Positions 41,292 through 50,174 are shown, counted from the first letter of the stretch. The stretch is 52,739 bases of DNA from Deltaproteobacteria bacterium (GCA_021780225.1 JAJXZF010000092.1:1-52739), one strand, 5' to 3'. Numbers and translations are program-made. Notes: generated by a model not told the origin, from the letters alone.

Positions 41292-42491
41292 ATGCCGTCG
41301 TCTCATTTCTTTGCGGATAGTCCCGCCGAAGTCGGCCTCAATCCGGACAAGGTCGAAGCGCTGCTGGATCGCGCCGGACGCGAAGTGCGCGATGGCTTGT
41401 TGCCGGCCTGCCAGGTCGCGATCGCGCGGCGCGGAAAAATCGCCGCGATGCGCACCTACGGGCGCGCGATGCAGGGCGGCGCCGAGCGCGACGCCACCGA
41501 CGCGACGCGCTTCGTCGCGATGTCGGCGACCAAGGCGATCACTTCCTCCGCGCTCTGGATCCTGATGCAGGAAGGGCGCATCGCCGCGAGCGATCCGATC
41601 GTCAAATTCGTGCCCGAGTACGGAACCAACGGCAAGGAGACGACCACCGTCGAGCATCTGCTGACGCATACGTCGGGCATCCCGGTGGCGCCCGGCTCGC
41701 CCAAGGATTGGGGCGATCGCAAGCGGCGGCTGGAGCGCTTCGCACAGTGGCGCCCGGAGCATCCGCCCGGCGCGAAGTTCGCCTATCACGTGCATGCGAA
41801 CTACTGGCCGATCGCCGAGGCGATCGAACGGATCAGCGGGATGCGGCTGGGCGAGTTCGTGCGCACGCGCGTCGCCGAACCGCTCGGCATCCCCGACTTG
41901 CGGATCGGCACGCCGCGCGCGATGCAGGATCGAATCGCCGATCTCGGATGGGTGGGCGAGCCGGCCAGGGACGAGGAATACCGCAAGCTCGGCGTGACGC
42001 CGCCGCGCGCCGGCGTCTCCTCGATCAATGAGGGCGTGGTGCTGGAATTCAACGATCCCGTGCTGCGCGAGACCGACTTTCCCGCCGGCGGCCTGACCAC
42101 CTCGGCGGGCGATATCGCGCTTTTCTATCAGGCGCTGCTCAACGACGGCCGCGCGCACGACGGCGGGCAAATCTGGCGGCCCGAGATGCTGGCCGAGGCG
42201 CGCCGCATCCGCAGCGGCGAGCTGACCGATCCGATCCTGAAAATTCGCGCCAACCGCGCTTTGGGAATCGTGATCGCGGGCGACGACGGGCGCGCCAACA
42301 TGCGCGGCTTCGGCCGCACCAATTCGCCGCTCGCCTTCGGCCATCCGGGCTTCGGCGGGCAGATGGCGTGGGCCGATCCGGCGACGGGAATTTCGTTCGC
42401 GTACCTGACCAACGGCTTCGACCGCAACGATCTGCGCGAGGGGCGGCGCAGCGTCGCGGTGTGCAGCCTGGCGGGAGCTTGCGCGGAGTGA
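41292..42491 (+). CDS. Serine hydrolase, beta-lactamase class C family
   Basis: The product is 399 aa from the ATG at 41292 with GAGGAGA upstream. The SxxK catalytic motif is in VAMSATKAITSS. The family blocks EHLLTHTSGIP, FAYHVHANYWPIAEAIERISG, DFPAGGLTTSAGDIALFYQ and FGHPGFGGQMAWADP are present; the second motif is YHV in place of YxN. There is no signal peptide, so it is more likely a cytoplasmic esterase or peptidase than a resistance enzyme. It diverges from the insert and originally from the Nudix gene. Confidence 0.9.
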   Translation: MPSSHFFADSPAEVGLNPDKVEALLDRAGREVRDGLLPACQVAIARRGKIAAMRTYGRAMQGGAERDATDATRFVAMSATKAITSSALWILMQEGRIAASDPIVKFVPEYGTNGKETTTVEHLLTHTSGIPVAPGSPKDWGDRKRRLERFAQWRPEHPPGAKFAYHVHANYWPIAEAIERISGMRLGEFVRTRVAEPLGIPDLRIGTPRAMQDRIADLGWVGEPARDEEYRKLGVTPPRAGVSSINEGVVLEFNDPVLRETDFPAGGLTTSAGDIALFYQALLNDGRAHDGGQIWRPEMLAEARRIRSGELTDPILKIRANRALGIVIAGDDGRANMRGFGRTNSPLAFGHPGFGGQMAWADPATGISFAYLTNGFDRNDLREGRRSVAVCSLAGACAE

Positions 42492-42534
42492 TTTTGAACG
42501 CCGGCGAAATCCATTTGGGTGAAGAATTTCATCC

Positions 42535-42550
42535 CGTTTCACGTGAAACA
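42535..42550. promoter_or_regulatory. parS-like centromere site
   Basis: CGTTTCACGTGAAACA matches the ParB-binding consensus TGTTNCACGTGAAACA at 15 of 16 positions; only the first base differs. The inner 14 bases are a perfect palindrome. It sits in the short gap between the serine hydrolase and the OsmC-family gene. parS sites usually lie near the replication origin and load ParB and SMC. Confidence 0.8.
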
Positions 42551-42595
42551 TCGCGCCTGACGGCGGCGCGATCGCGATGACGGAGGCGAGTCGAA

Positions 42596-43036
42596 ATGGC
42601 GGATAGATATATCAATCCGAAAGTCAAAACCGTCAGCACCGGAATTCCGGGGCGGCATCTGTGGAGCGCCCGGCACAACCATCTCGTGGTGGACGACGGC
42701 GCCTACCACGGCGGACCGGGCGAGGCGCCCGGCGCGGGCGAGCTGTTCCTGGCCGGCATCACCGGATGCGCCACGCACATGGTCGAGCGGCTGGCGCACG
42801 CCGCCAACGCGCCGCTCAAGCGGGTCGAGGTCGCGATGGAGGCGATGATCGACACGCAGGCGAAGCGCGAGGGGCCGGCGATTTTCGAAAACGCCCGCCT
42901 GCATTTCACAATCGCGGGCGTCGATGAAAAACTCGCGCGCGAATTCGTCGAGACCTACAAACGCCATTGACCGCTGTACGGATCGGTCGCGGTCGCGACC
43001 GCCGACACCACCGTCGAGCTGACGGTTCTGCCCTGA
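42596..43036 (+). CDS. OsmC-family peroxidase-like selenoprotein (UGA = Sec125)
   Basis: The gene has GGAGG 9 bases before the ATG. Reading stops at UGA 42968-42970 after 124 codons, but the same frame continues as PLYGSVAVATADTTVELTVLP to a UGA at 43034-43036, giving 146 aa, the normal OsmC length. The UGA falls exactly at the family's second conserved cysteine (ETYKRH-U-PLYGSV, where relatives have Cys-Pro). The first redox cysteine, C58 in LAGITGCATHMVERLAH, is present. OsmC/Ohr proteins reduce organic hydroperoxides with these two cysteines. A SECIS-like hairpin follows the UGA, so selenocysteine insertion is the best explanation. OsmC-like selenoproteins have been reported in metagenomic surveys, as I recall. 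Sec machinery must lie elsewhere. Confidence 0.87.
42979..43004 (+). promoter_or_regulatory. Bacterial SECIS element
   Basis: CGGTCGC (42984-42990) pairs perfectly with GCGACCG (42995-43001) around the loop GGTC. A further CGG/CCG pairing (42979-42981 with 43002-43004) extends the stem below a 2-base AU bulge. The first loop G is 21 bases after the UGA. The E. coli fdhF SECIS has the same GGUC loop at +19 with a bulged U in the stem. All this lies inside the coding sequence, as bacterial SECIS elements do. Confidence 0.85.
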
Positions 43037-43045
43037 ACCCAAACG

Positions 43046-43076
43046 CGGCGCGGATCGGTTGAAACGGTCCGCGCCG
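43046..43076 (+). terminator. Hairpin after the OsmC-family gene
   Basis: CGGCGCGGA (43046-43054) pairs with TCCGCGCCG (43068-43076) around a 13-base loop, 10 bases after the second stop codon. There is no T run, so termination may be weak. Its place after the second, not the first, UGA supports the longer reading frame. Confidence 0.5.
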
Positions 43077-43175
43077 TGCGCTTCGATCGGGCGCCGCTTT
43101 CGAGCCGTGCGCGCCGCCGCGCGGCCCGTTGCGATAGTGCGCGCCTCAGCGGGCATGCGCTAGAATAAAGCCGGT

Positions 43176-45872
43176 ATGCGTTGGACCACCGATAAAATTC
43201 GCCAGTCGTTTCTTGATTTCTTCAAGGAGAAGAAACACGAGATTGTTCCGTCGGCGCCGCTGGTTCCCAAGGGCGACCCGACGCTGTTGTTCGTCAACGC
43301 CGGGATGGTTCCGTTCAAGGATTATTTCCTGGGCGTGCGCACGCCGCCGGCGCCGCGCGTCGCCGATTGCCAGAAGTGCCTGCGCATCTCGGGCAAGCAT
43401 AACGACCTCGAAGCGGTCGGCCGCGACAGCTATCACCACACCTTCTTCGAGATGCTCGGCAACTGGTCGTTCGGCGACTACTACAAGCGTGAGGCGATCG
43501 CGTGGCATTGGGAACTGGTGACGAAGGTCTGGGAGATTCCGGCCGACCGGCTCTACGCGACGATTTACAAGGACGACGACGAGGCCGAGGCGGCGTGGAA
43601 AACGATTCCCGATCTGTTGCCCGGCCGGATTTTGCGCTTCGGCGAGAAGGACAATTTCTGGGAGATGGGCGAGACCGGGCCGTGCGGACCCTGCTCGGAA
43701 ATCCATATCGATCGCGGCGCGGAGGCGTCGGCGCAGTGTCCGCATCCGGCGGGCGAATGCGGCGTGAACGTGGACGGATGCGCGCGATATATCGAACTGG
43801 GTAATCTGGTTTTTATCCAGTACAACCGCGACGCTGCGGGCAAGTTGACGCCGCTGCCGATGAAGCACGTCGATACGGGAACGGGACTCGAGCGGGTCGC
43901 GGCGGTGATGCAGAGCCTCGAGACCGGCAGGCTGCTCGGCAACTACGATATCGACTTGTTTCGGACGATCATCGCGGGTATCGAGACGCAGGTTCAAACG
44001 CTGGCGAGAAATACAGCGATTTTCCGCTACGGTCAAAATGCCCAGTCCGATATCTCATTTCGGGCGATCGCAGATCATGCGCGTGCGATTAGTTTTCTCA
44101 TTTGCGATGGCGTTCAGCCCGGCAATAGCGATCGCGAATATGTATTGCGGCGCCTGATGCGCCGCGCGATCCGGCACGCGCATAAACTTGGCGTACCGGC
44201 GTCGGGCGGATCGCTTGCGGTCTTTCTTTTCAGCGTTGTCCAATACGTCGTCGATGTGATGGGCGACGCATACAAGGAGCTGCGCGATAACAAACCAAAA
44301 ATTGTTTCGGTATGCGGCGACGAGGCGCGCCGGTTCGAACAGACGCTGGAGCGCGGACTGCAATTGCTCGAGGAATGGCGCGAGCGGCGGCGCACGATCA
44401 AAAGCGCCGTCTTTCCCGGCGATGTCGCGTTTCAGTTGCACGACACCTACGGATTTCCGCTCGATCTGACGCAGGACATCCTGCGCGAGGACGGCTTCAC
44501 CGTCGACGTCGAGGAATTCAATCGCCTGATGGAGGAGCAGCGCGAACGCGGACGCGCCGCCCGGCTTGAACCGCGTCCCTACGATATGAGCTTCTATGCG
44601 GAATTTGGCGCAAGCTCAAAATTTATCGGTTACGAGGAGGCCGCGGTCGAAACCAAAATAATAGGCTCTGGAACCAGTTCGATCGAAGGAAAAGATAATA
44701 TCGTTGAATTAGTCGCCGCCGAGACGCCCTTCTACGCCGAGAGCGGCGGTCAGGTCGGCGATCGCGGCGTGATCGAAACCGACGACGGAGCGATTTTCGA
44801 GGTAACGGACACTCGCAAGCGCGATGGGTTAATTGTGCACGTCGGGCGGATCCTGCAAGGGGCGGCGGGCGACTTCGCGCGCGGCAAACGCGTCAAGCTA
44901 AAGATCGATCGGGCGCGGCGGGACGCTGCGATGCTCAACCATTCCGCGACCCACATTCTGCATTACGCGCTGCGCGATATCGTCGGCGCGGAGGTCCATC
45001 AGGCGGGTTCGATGGTCGCGCCGGAGCGGCTGCGTTTCGACTTCAGCCACAACGGCCCGGTGGGCGAGGGCGAGCTCGCGACGATCGAAGAAGAGATCAA
45101 CGCGCGTATCCGCGAGAACGCCGCCGTCGCGACCGAGGAGATGGCTTACGACGCGGCGCTCAAGACCGGCGCGCTGGCGTTTTTCGGCGACAAGTACGGG
45201 GATATCGTGCGGGTCGTGCGGATGGGCGATTTTTCGACCGAGTTGTGCGGCGGCACGCACGTCGCGCGGACGGGCGATATCGGCTTCTTCAAGCTCGAAA
45301 GCGAAGGCGGGGTCGCGGCGGGAGTGCGCCGGATCGAGGCGTTCACCGGACAGGGCGCGCTCGAGTCGATTCGGCGGCGCGAAAAAATACTGGACGAGCT
45401 GGGGCGGAGTCTCGGCGCGCGCGACGCCGCCGCGCTCGATCGGCTGGAGAAGCTGGTCGCGAGGGAGAAGGAGCTGGAAAAAAAGCTCCGTGCGCTCGAA
45501 CAAAAGCTGGTCGCCGGCGCGGGAGCGGGCGGAGACGCCGAGCGGGTGCGCGAGGCCAACGGCGTCAAAATCGTCACGCGCAAGGTCGAGGGCGTCGAGG
45601 CCAAGGCGTTGCGCGAGCTGGCCGACCGGATGCGCCAGAAGCACGGCTCGGCGGTGGTCGGAATCGGCACGGATTTGGGCGAGGGCAAGGCGGCGCTGAT
45701 CGTTGCGGTGACGCCGGACCTGACGGGCCGAATCAAGGCCGGCGAGATTATCAAGCGGATTGCGCCGATCGTCGGCGGGACGGGTGGCGGACGGCCGGAC
45801 TTCGCGCAGGCGGGCGGCCGCGACGCCTCGCGGCTCGACGAAGCGCTGGAACAGATCGCCTCGCTGGTGTGA
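43176..45872 (+). CDS. alaS: Alanyl-tRNA synthetase
   Basis: The product is 898 aa, a normal length. Class II motifs are seen in SYHHTFFEMLGNWSFGDYYK and FWEMGETGPCGPCSEIHID; GTGLERVAAVMQ completes the active site. The editing domain has NHSATHILHYALRD (HxxxH) and the zinc-binding CGGTHVARTG. The C-terminal DHHA1 domain ends with VGGTGGGRPDFAQAGG. It charges tRNA-Ala. Two stretches (about 43970-44330 and 44590-44720) are visibly AT-richer with different codon choice, which suggests past recombination with a foreign alaS. The frame is intact throughout. Confidence 0.97.
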   Translation: MRWTTDKIRQSFLDFFKEKKHEIVPSAPLVPKGDPTLLFVNAGMVPFKDYFLGVRTPPAPRVADCQKCLRISGKHNDLEAVGRDSYHHTFFEMLGNWSFGDYYKREAIAWHWELVTKVWEIPADRLYATIYKDDDEAEAAWKTIPDLLPGRILRFGEKDNFWEMGETGPCGPCSEIHIDRGAEASAQCPHPAGECGVNVDGCARYIELGNLVFIQYNRDAAGKLTPLPMKHVDTGTGLERVAAVMQSLETGRLLGNYDIDLFRTIIAGIETQVQTLARNTAIFRYGQNAQSDISFRAIADHARAISFLICDGVQPGNSDREYVLRRLMRRAIRHAHKLGVPASGGSLAVFLFSVVQYVVDVMGDAYKELRDNKPKIVSVCGDEARRFEQTLERGLQLLEEWRERRRTIKSAVFPGDVAFQLHDTYGFPLDLTQDILREDGFTVDVEEFNRLMEEQRERGRAARLEPRPYDMSFYAEFGASSKFIGYEEAAVETKIIGSGTSSIEGKDNIVELVAAETPFYAESGGQVGDRGVIETDDGAIFEVTDTRKRDGLIVHVGRILQGAAGDFARGKRVKLKIDRARRDAAMLNHSATHILHYALRDIVGAEVHQAGSMVAPERLRFDFSHNGPVGEGELATIEEEINARIRENAAVATEEMAYDAALKTGALAFFGDKYGDIVRVVRMGDFSTELCGGTHVARTGDIGFFKLESEGGVAAGVRRIEAFTGQGALESIRRREKILDELGRSLGARDAAALDRLEKLVAREKELEKKLRALEQKLVAGAGAGGDAERVREANGVKIVTRKVEGVEAKALRELADRMRQKHGSAVVGIGTDLGEGKAALIVAVTPDLTGRIKAGEIIKRIAPIVGGTGGGRPDFAQAGGRDASRLDEALEQIASLV

Positions 45873-46513
45873 TAGGAAGGCGTGTCGCGGACCTGCCTAT
45901 CGCTCGCTGTCCAGTCGCGGGAGATCCTTCGACTTCGCTCGCGGACTCGCTCCGCTCAGGATGACATGCTTGTGAGGAATCCGATTGCGGGCGGTCTCGC
46001 GCAGGGATGCTCGGGTCAAGCCCGAGCATGACGGTGCGGTAGATCGGCACGGTTCGTCGCGGGCAATCCACGTGGTCGGCGATCGATTCGGTTCGCTTTT
46101 TCAGTCACGCCCGGGCTCGACCCGGGCATCCATCACGATGGCGCTGCCGTTACGGTATGGATTCGCGGGTCCAGCCCGCGAATGACTATTCGGACGCCGC
46201 GCCGTTCGCGGCATCCAGTAGTGCAAGCGCAATCCGAATGGAATATTCAGTCGCGATACTAATTCTGGAAACGATTAGGGGGTCGGGAGAGACTCCCGAC
46301 CCCCTGCCATCCCCGCATCCGCCGCCCCACCGCACACTCTGATGAAAGCGGACCGTTGCCGCTCTCAAGTCATTTCAAATGGGGCCCCGGAGAAGCGTTT
46401 CAACCGCCGCCGCAATCCGCCGCTTCCGCCTGCAAACTCCTCCTCCGCCTTTCGTCCACGCCTCTCCGGGGCCATCTCCCCCGCATCCGCCGTCCCCGCC
46501 CCCAAACTTATGG
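45873..46513. repeat. 641-base intergenic region with dispersed repeats
   Basis: No gene is convincing here. At 45920-45966 lies an AGATCCTTCGACTTCGCTC...CTCAGGATGACA element of a type scattered in many genomes. Three palindromes of the same family as at 9.4 kb follow: ATGCTCGGG/CCCGAGCAT (46007-46029), GCCCGGG/CCCGGGC (46109-46127) and ATTCGCGGG/CCCGCGAAT (46161-46183). All have 5-base loops. At 46277-46305 AGGGGGTCGGGAG and CTCCCGACCCCCT form a 13-bp perfect stem with a 3-base loop and no T run. Confidence 0.75.
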
Positions 46514-46858
46514 TCAACGCCGGCCGCGCGCCGATTGCGCGAACGCGGCGATCCGCGACTGAGTAATTGGCAAATCCGCAGTGATCCCGGCGCATCCGGC
46601 CTCGGCCGCCGGACGCGATTCGCGATTCAGCCGCCAGCGGCCGACGCCGCCGGTCCGCCACGCCAGATTGTCGAACCAGAAGATTTCGTGGCAGCGGGCG
46701 CAGCGGATCTGCATCTGCCACGGCAGGTCGCTGGCGCAGGTGAGCGTGGCGCCGCAGATCGGAAGATGGCCGCGGCCGCGCAGCGCGGCAAAATCGCGCG
46801 AGCGTTCGAGAATCGCGCGCGTCCGGCTCAGCCCGAGCTCCGATTTCGCCGTCTCCAT
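46514..46858 (-). CDS. Small cysteine-containing hypothetical protein downstream of nrdJ
   Basis: The product is 114 aa, starting 29 bases after the nrdJ stop on the same strand, with GGGAGGAG about 9-10 bases before the ATG. It contains LPICGATLTCASDLPWQMQI and RCARCHEIFWFDNLAW, with two cysteine pairs that could bind zinc. The last 30 residues are of unfamiliar composition. I do not recognise the family. The position and ribosome site support a real gene; the sequence itself is weak evidence. Confidence 0.5.
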   Translation of the reverse strand: METAKSELGLSRTRAILERSRDFAALRGRGHLPICGATLTCASDLPWQMQIRCARCHEIFWFDNLAWRTGGVGRWRLNRESRPAAEAGCAGITADLPITQSRIAAFAQSARGRR

Positions 46859-46887
46859 CCCCCTGTCTCCTCCCTTGCCTCAGAAGG

Positions 46888-49701
46888 TCAGGAACATCCG
46901 CTGGTGGCGCCGCAATTCATGCATTTGTAGCAGGCGCCGTTGCGCACCATGATGCTGCCGCAATCGGGACACGGAGGCGCGTCGGCCTGATTGATGAACG
47001 CCTGCCGGATTCCGGAGTCCTTGCCCTCGATGCGCGCGATCGGCGCCGCCGCGACGGGTTTGAGCGCGGGTTCGGCGGCGGGCGTCTGGCTGATAACGCC
47101 GACTTCCTGCCGCGCCTGCTCGTCGAAGAACTTCGACGCCATCCAGCGGAACAGGTAATCGACGATCGATTTGGCGTAGGGAATCTGCGGATTCTTGGTG
47201 AAGCCCGACGGCTCGAAGCGCATGTGGGCGAACTTGTCCACCAGGAATTGCAGTGGCACGCCGTATTGCAGGGCGTAGGAAATCGCGGTCGCGAACGAAT
47301 CCATCAGGCCCGAGATGGTCGAGCCCTGCTTGGACATCGAGACGAAAATTTCGCCGGGCGCGCCGTCTTCGTACATCCCGACCGTGATGTAGCCCTCGTG
47401 GCCGGCGATATCGAATTTGTGGGTGATCGATTTGCGCTCGTCGGGCATCTTGCGCCGATGCGGCCGGAATTCGTCGGACGGCGCCGCGGCGAGCGCCTGC
47501 GCCGCCCGGACGGCTTCGGCTGGAGCGGCGGCCGCCGCGCCCTGCGCCTTCGCGCCGCCGGTGCTGAGCGGCTGCACGCGCTTGGAGCCGTCGCGGTAGA
47601 TCGCGACCGCCTTAAGCCCGAGCCGCCATGCGGTGATATAGGCCTCGGCGACTTCGTCGACGGTGACGTCGGCGGGCATGTTGATCGTTTTGGAGATGGC
47701 GCCGGAGATGAACGGCTGCACCGCGCCCATCATTTTCAGATGGCCGAGGTAGTGAATCGTGCGCGAGCCGGCGCGCGGCTTGAAAGCGCAATCGAACACG
47801 GGGAGATGGGCGTCGGCGAGATGGGGCGCGCCTTCGATGGTTTCGTGCTCGTCGAGATATTCGACGATCTCCTGGATCTCCCTGGAGTCGTAGCCGAGGC
47901 GCTTGAGCGCGCGCGGCACGGCGCCGTTGGTGATTTTGAGCATCCCGCCGCCGACCAGCTTCTTGTACTTGATCAGCGCGATATCGGGTTCGACGCCGGT
48001 GGTGTCGCAATCCATCATGAAGGCGATCGTGCCGGTGGGCGCGATGACGGTCGCCTGCGAATTGCGGACGCCGGCGGTCTGGCCGAGGCGCAGCGCGTCG
48101 TCCCAGGCGTCGCGCGCGGCGCTCAGGAGATCGAGCGGCACGTATTCGGATTTCAGTTCGCGGGCGCAATTGCGATGGCGTTCGATGACGCGCAGCGTCG
48201 GCTCGCGATTCTGCGCGTAACCCTCGAACGGCCCCATCGCGCCGGCGATGCGCGCGGACTGGAGATAGGCCTCCCCCGTCATCAGCGCGGTGATCGCGCC
48301 GGCGTAGGCGCGCCCCTGATCGGAATCGTAGGGCATCCCGAGCGCCATCAGCATCGCGCCCAGGTTGGCGTAGCCCAATCCGAGCTCGCGGAAGGAGTGC
48401 GCGTTGCGGGCGATTTCGTCGGTCGGATACGACGAATTATCGACCACGATATCCTGCGCCGTGATCAACACGTCCACGGCGTGGCGGAAGGCGCGCACGT
48501 CGAAGTTGCCGGCGTCATCGAGGAACTTGAGCAGGTTGAGCGAAGCGAGGTTGCACGCGGAGTTGTCCAGATGCATGTACTCGCTGCACGGGTTCGAGGC
48601 GTTGATGCGGCCGGTGTTGGGGCAGGTGTGCCACGAGTTGATGGTGTCGTCGAACTGCATGCCGGGGTCGCCGCAGGCCCATGCCGCTTCGGCGATCATG
48701 CGCATCAGGTCGCGCGCGCGATATTCGTCGGCGATCGCGCCGTCGGTGACGTAATGGGTGCGCCAGGCGCCGTCGTCGATCACGGCGCGCATGAATTCGT
48801 CGGTCGCGCGCACGGAATTGTTGGCGTTCTGAAAGAAGACCGAGCCGTAGGCCGGACCGTCGAGCGAGCCGTCATAGCCGGCGTCGATCAGCGCCCACGC
48901 CTTCTTTTCCTCATCGACCTTGCAGGTGATGAAATCCTTGATGTCCGGATGGTCGGCGTTGAGCACGACCATCTTGGCCGCGCGGCGGGTCTTGCCGCCC
49001 GATTTGATTACGCCGGCCGAGGCGTCGGCGGCTTTCATGAACGACAGCGGTCCCGACGCGGTGCCGCCGGCCGAGAGCTTCTCGCGGCAGGAGCGCAGCG
49101 CGGACAGATTCACGCCCGAACCGGAGCCGCCTTTGAAGATCATGCCCTCGTTGCGGTACCAGTTCAGGATCGAGTCCATGTTGTCCTCGACCTTCAGGAT
49201 GAAGCAGGCGGAGCATTGCGGCTTGGGCTCGATGCCGACGTTGAACCAGACGGGGCTGTTGAACGAGGCCATCTGGTTGATCAGCAGATGGGTAAGTTCG
49301 GCCTTGAAGGCGTCGCGGGCGGCGTCGCCGGCGAAATAGTGCTGGCGCTCGCCCCATGCCGCGATCGTATCGACGACGCGGGCGATCAACTGGCGGACGC
49401 TGGTTTCGCGCCGCGGGCTGCCGATCGGGCCGCGAAAATATTTCGAAACTACAACATTGGTTGCGGTCTGCGACCAGGCGCGCGGAACCTCAACGTCGCG
49501 CTGCTCGAAAACCACCCGGCCATCCTCGCCGGAGATAATCGCGGAGCGCAGCTCCCATTCGACCTGCGACATCGGATCGACGCCGGGCCGGGTGAAGAAG
49601 CGCTCGAGCGCGATACCTGCGGCGCGTGTGCGGGCGGCGTCGGGCGTTTTCGCCGAATTATCGATCAGGTGTCGTTCAGGTTTTTCGATGCTCTGCGCCA
49701 T
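46888..49701 (-). CDS. nrdJ: Adenosylcobalamin-dependent (class II) ribonucleotide reductase
   Basis: The product is 937 aa. Redox and active-site cysteines are seen in EPKPQCSACFIL and NPCSEYMHLDNSACNLASLN (N-x-C-x-E radical site). GGSGSGVNLSALRS is the usual substrate loop. The C-terminus carries a zinc ribbon (CPDCGSIMVRNGACYKCMNCGATSGC) found in the long NrdJ type. It reduces ribonucleotides to deoxyribonucleotides using vitamin B12 and needs no oxygen. GGAGAG precedes the ATG. No nrdR or class I genes are adjacent. Confidence 0.96.
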   Translation of the reverse strand: MAQSIEKPERHLIDNSAKTPDAARTRAAGIALERFFTRPGVDPMSQVEWELRSAIISGEDGRVVFEQRDVEVPRAWSQTATNVVVSKYFRGPIGSPRRETSVRQLIARVVDTIAAWGERQHYFAGDAARDAFKAELTHLLINQMASFNSPVWFNVGIEPKPQCSACFILKVEDNMDSILNWYRNEGMIFKGGSGSGVNLSALRSCREKLSAGGTASGPLSFMKAADASAGVIKSGGKTRRAAKMVVLNADHPDIKDFITCKVDEEKKAWALIDAGYDGSLDGPAYGSVFFQNANNSVRATDEFMRAVIDDGAWRTHYVTDGAIADEYRARDLMRMIAEAAWACGDPGMQFDDTINSWHTCPNTGRINASNPCSEYMHLDNSACNLASLNLLKFLDDAGNFDVRAFRHAVDVLITAQDIVVDNSSYPTDEIARNAHSFRELGLGYANLGAMLMALGMPYDSDQGRAYAGAITALMTGEAYLQSARIAGAMGPFEGYAQNREPTLRVIERHRNCARELKSEYVPLDLLSAARDAWDDALRLGQTAGVRNSQATVIAPTGTIAFMMDCDTTGVEPDIALIKYKKLVGGGMLKITNGAVPRALKRLGYDSREIQEIVEYLDEHETIEGAPHLADAHLPVFDCAFKPRAGSRTIHYLGHLKMMGAVQPFISGAISKTINMPADVTVDEVAEAYITAWRLGLKAVAIYRDGSKRVQPLSTGGAKAQGAAAAAPAEAVRAAQALAAAPSDEFRPHRRKMPDERKSITHKFDIAGHEGYITVGMYEDGAPGEIFVSMSKQGSTISGLMDSFATAISYALQYGVPLQFLVDKFAHMRFEPSGFTKNPQIPYAKSIVDYLFRWMASKFFDEQARQEVGVISQTPAAEPALKPVAAAPIARIEGKDSGIRQAFINQADAPPCPDCGSIMVRNGACYKCMNCGATSGCS

Positions 49702-50174
49702 GACTCAAATCTCTCCGCCTACGCCCCGCCCAGCAGGTTCTGGACCGACTTGGCTGTTTAAACTGATTGCCGCCGGTTCAAAACCGCTTCCGCCGCCACA
49801 TCCACAAATCCGACAGGTCGGAATTATGCCCCGCGCGCGGATGTGTCAAGCTCGCAACCCTACCGGTAGTATGGAACAACTTGTTGATAACACAATATCA
49901 GGTTGTTGATAACCTTTGCACAGATTTTCGCCGGCTTTAGTTCCGATTCGTGATCGCATCATGAAGGATTAGCAGCTTTAATGCCTGATTTTAGTTTTTA
50001 TCGATATCTTCGACGCTTTACCCGGACGCGGCGACGCGGCTGACAGGCTCTGCCCGCAACCGACCGAAAGGTCCAAACTGGAGACCGGCGGGCTGAGCAT
50101 AAAGTTACGGGCGGATTGCGGCCGTGTTGCGAAATCCGGTCGCGGCGACGATCGGGAAACGCTATCTTGAGCGT
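49702..50174. other. 473-base AT-richer gap between nrdJ and dciA
   Basis: This divergent gap is markedly AT-richer than its surroundings at about 49860-50010. It holds the two 11-bp repeats listed separately, an ACACAATAT half-site that resembles part of an NrdR box, and stretches such as TTTTAGTTTTTATCGATATC. It must contain the nrdJ promoter. I recognise no cobalamin riboswitch core. An origin or origin-proximal role is possible but unproven. Confidence 0.55.
49881..49913. promoter_or_regulatory. Two DnaA-box-like direct repeats
   Basis: TTGTTGATAAC occurs at 49881-49891 and again at 49903-49913, exactly 22 bases apart (two helical turns). The reverse strand reads TTATCAACA, one base away from the DnaA box TTATCCACA. 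ACATCCACA at 49798-49806 is a weaker third candidate. E. coli nrdAB has DnaA boxes in its promoter, so control of nrdJ by DnaA is as possible as a replication role. Confidence 0.55.

Noticed and set aside
42968-42970. Reading the OsmC-family UGA as an ordinary stop or a pseudogene mutation
   Set aside because: The reading frame, family length and end motif continue perfectly, and a SECIS-like hairpin sits at the right distance. A nonsense mutation would not explain the hairpin.
46277-46305. Intrinsic terminator of alaS
   Set aside because: The 13-bp stem is strong, but it lies 400 bases after alaS and has no T run on either strand; it is more like a repeat element.
47224-49761. 845-codon open frame opposite nrdJ
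   Set aside because: It is a shadow of the GC-rich nrdJ codons; no family motif and no ribosome site.
49702-50174. Cobalamin riboswitch upstream of nrdJ
   Set aside because: I could not find the conserved B12-box sequence on the minus strand.
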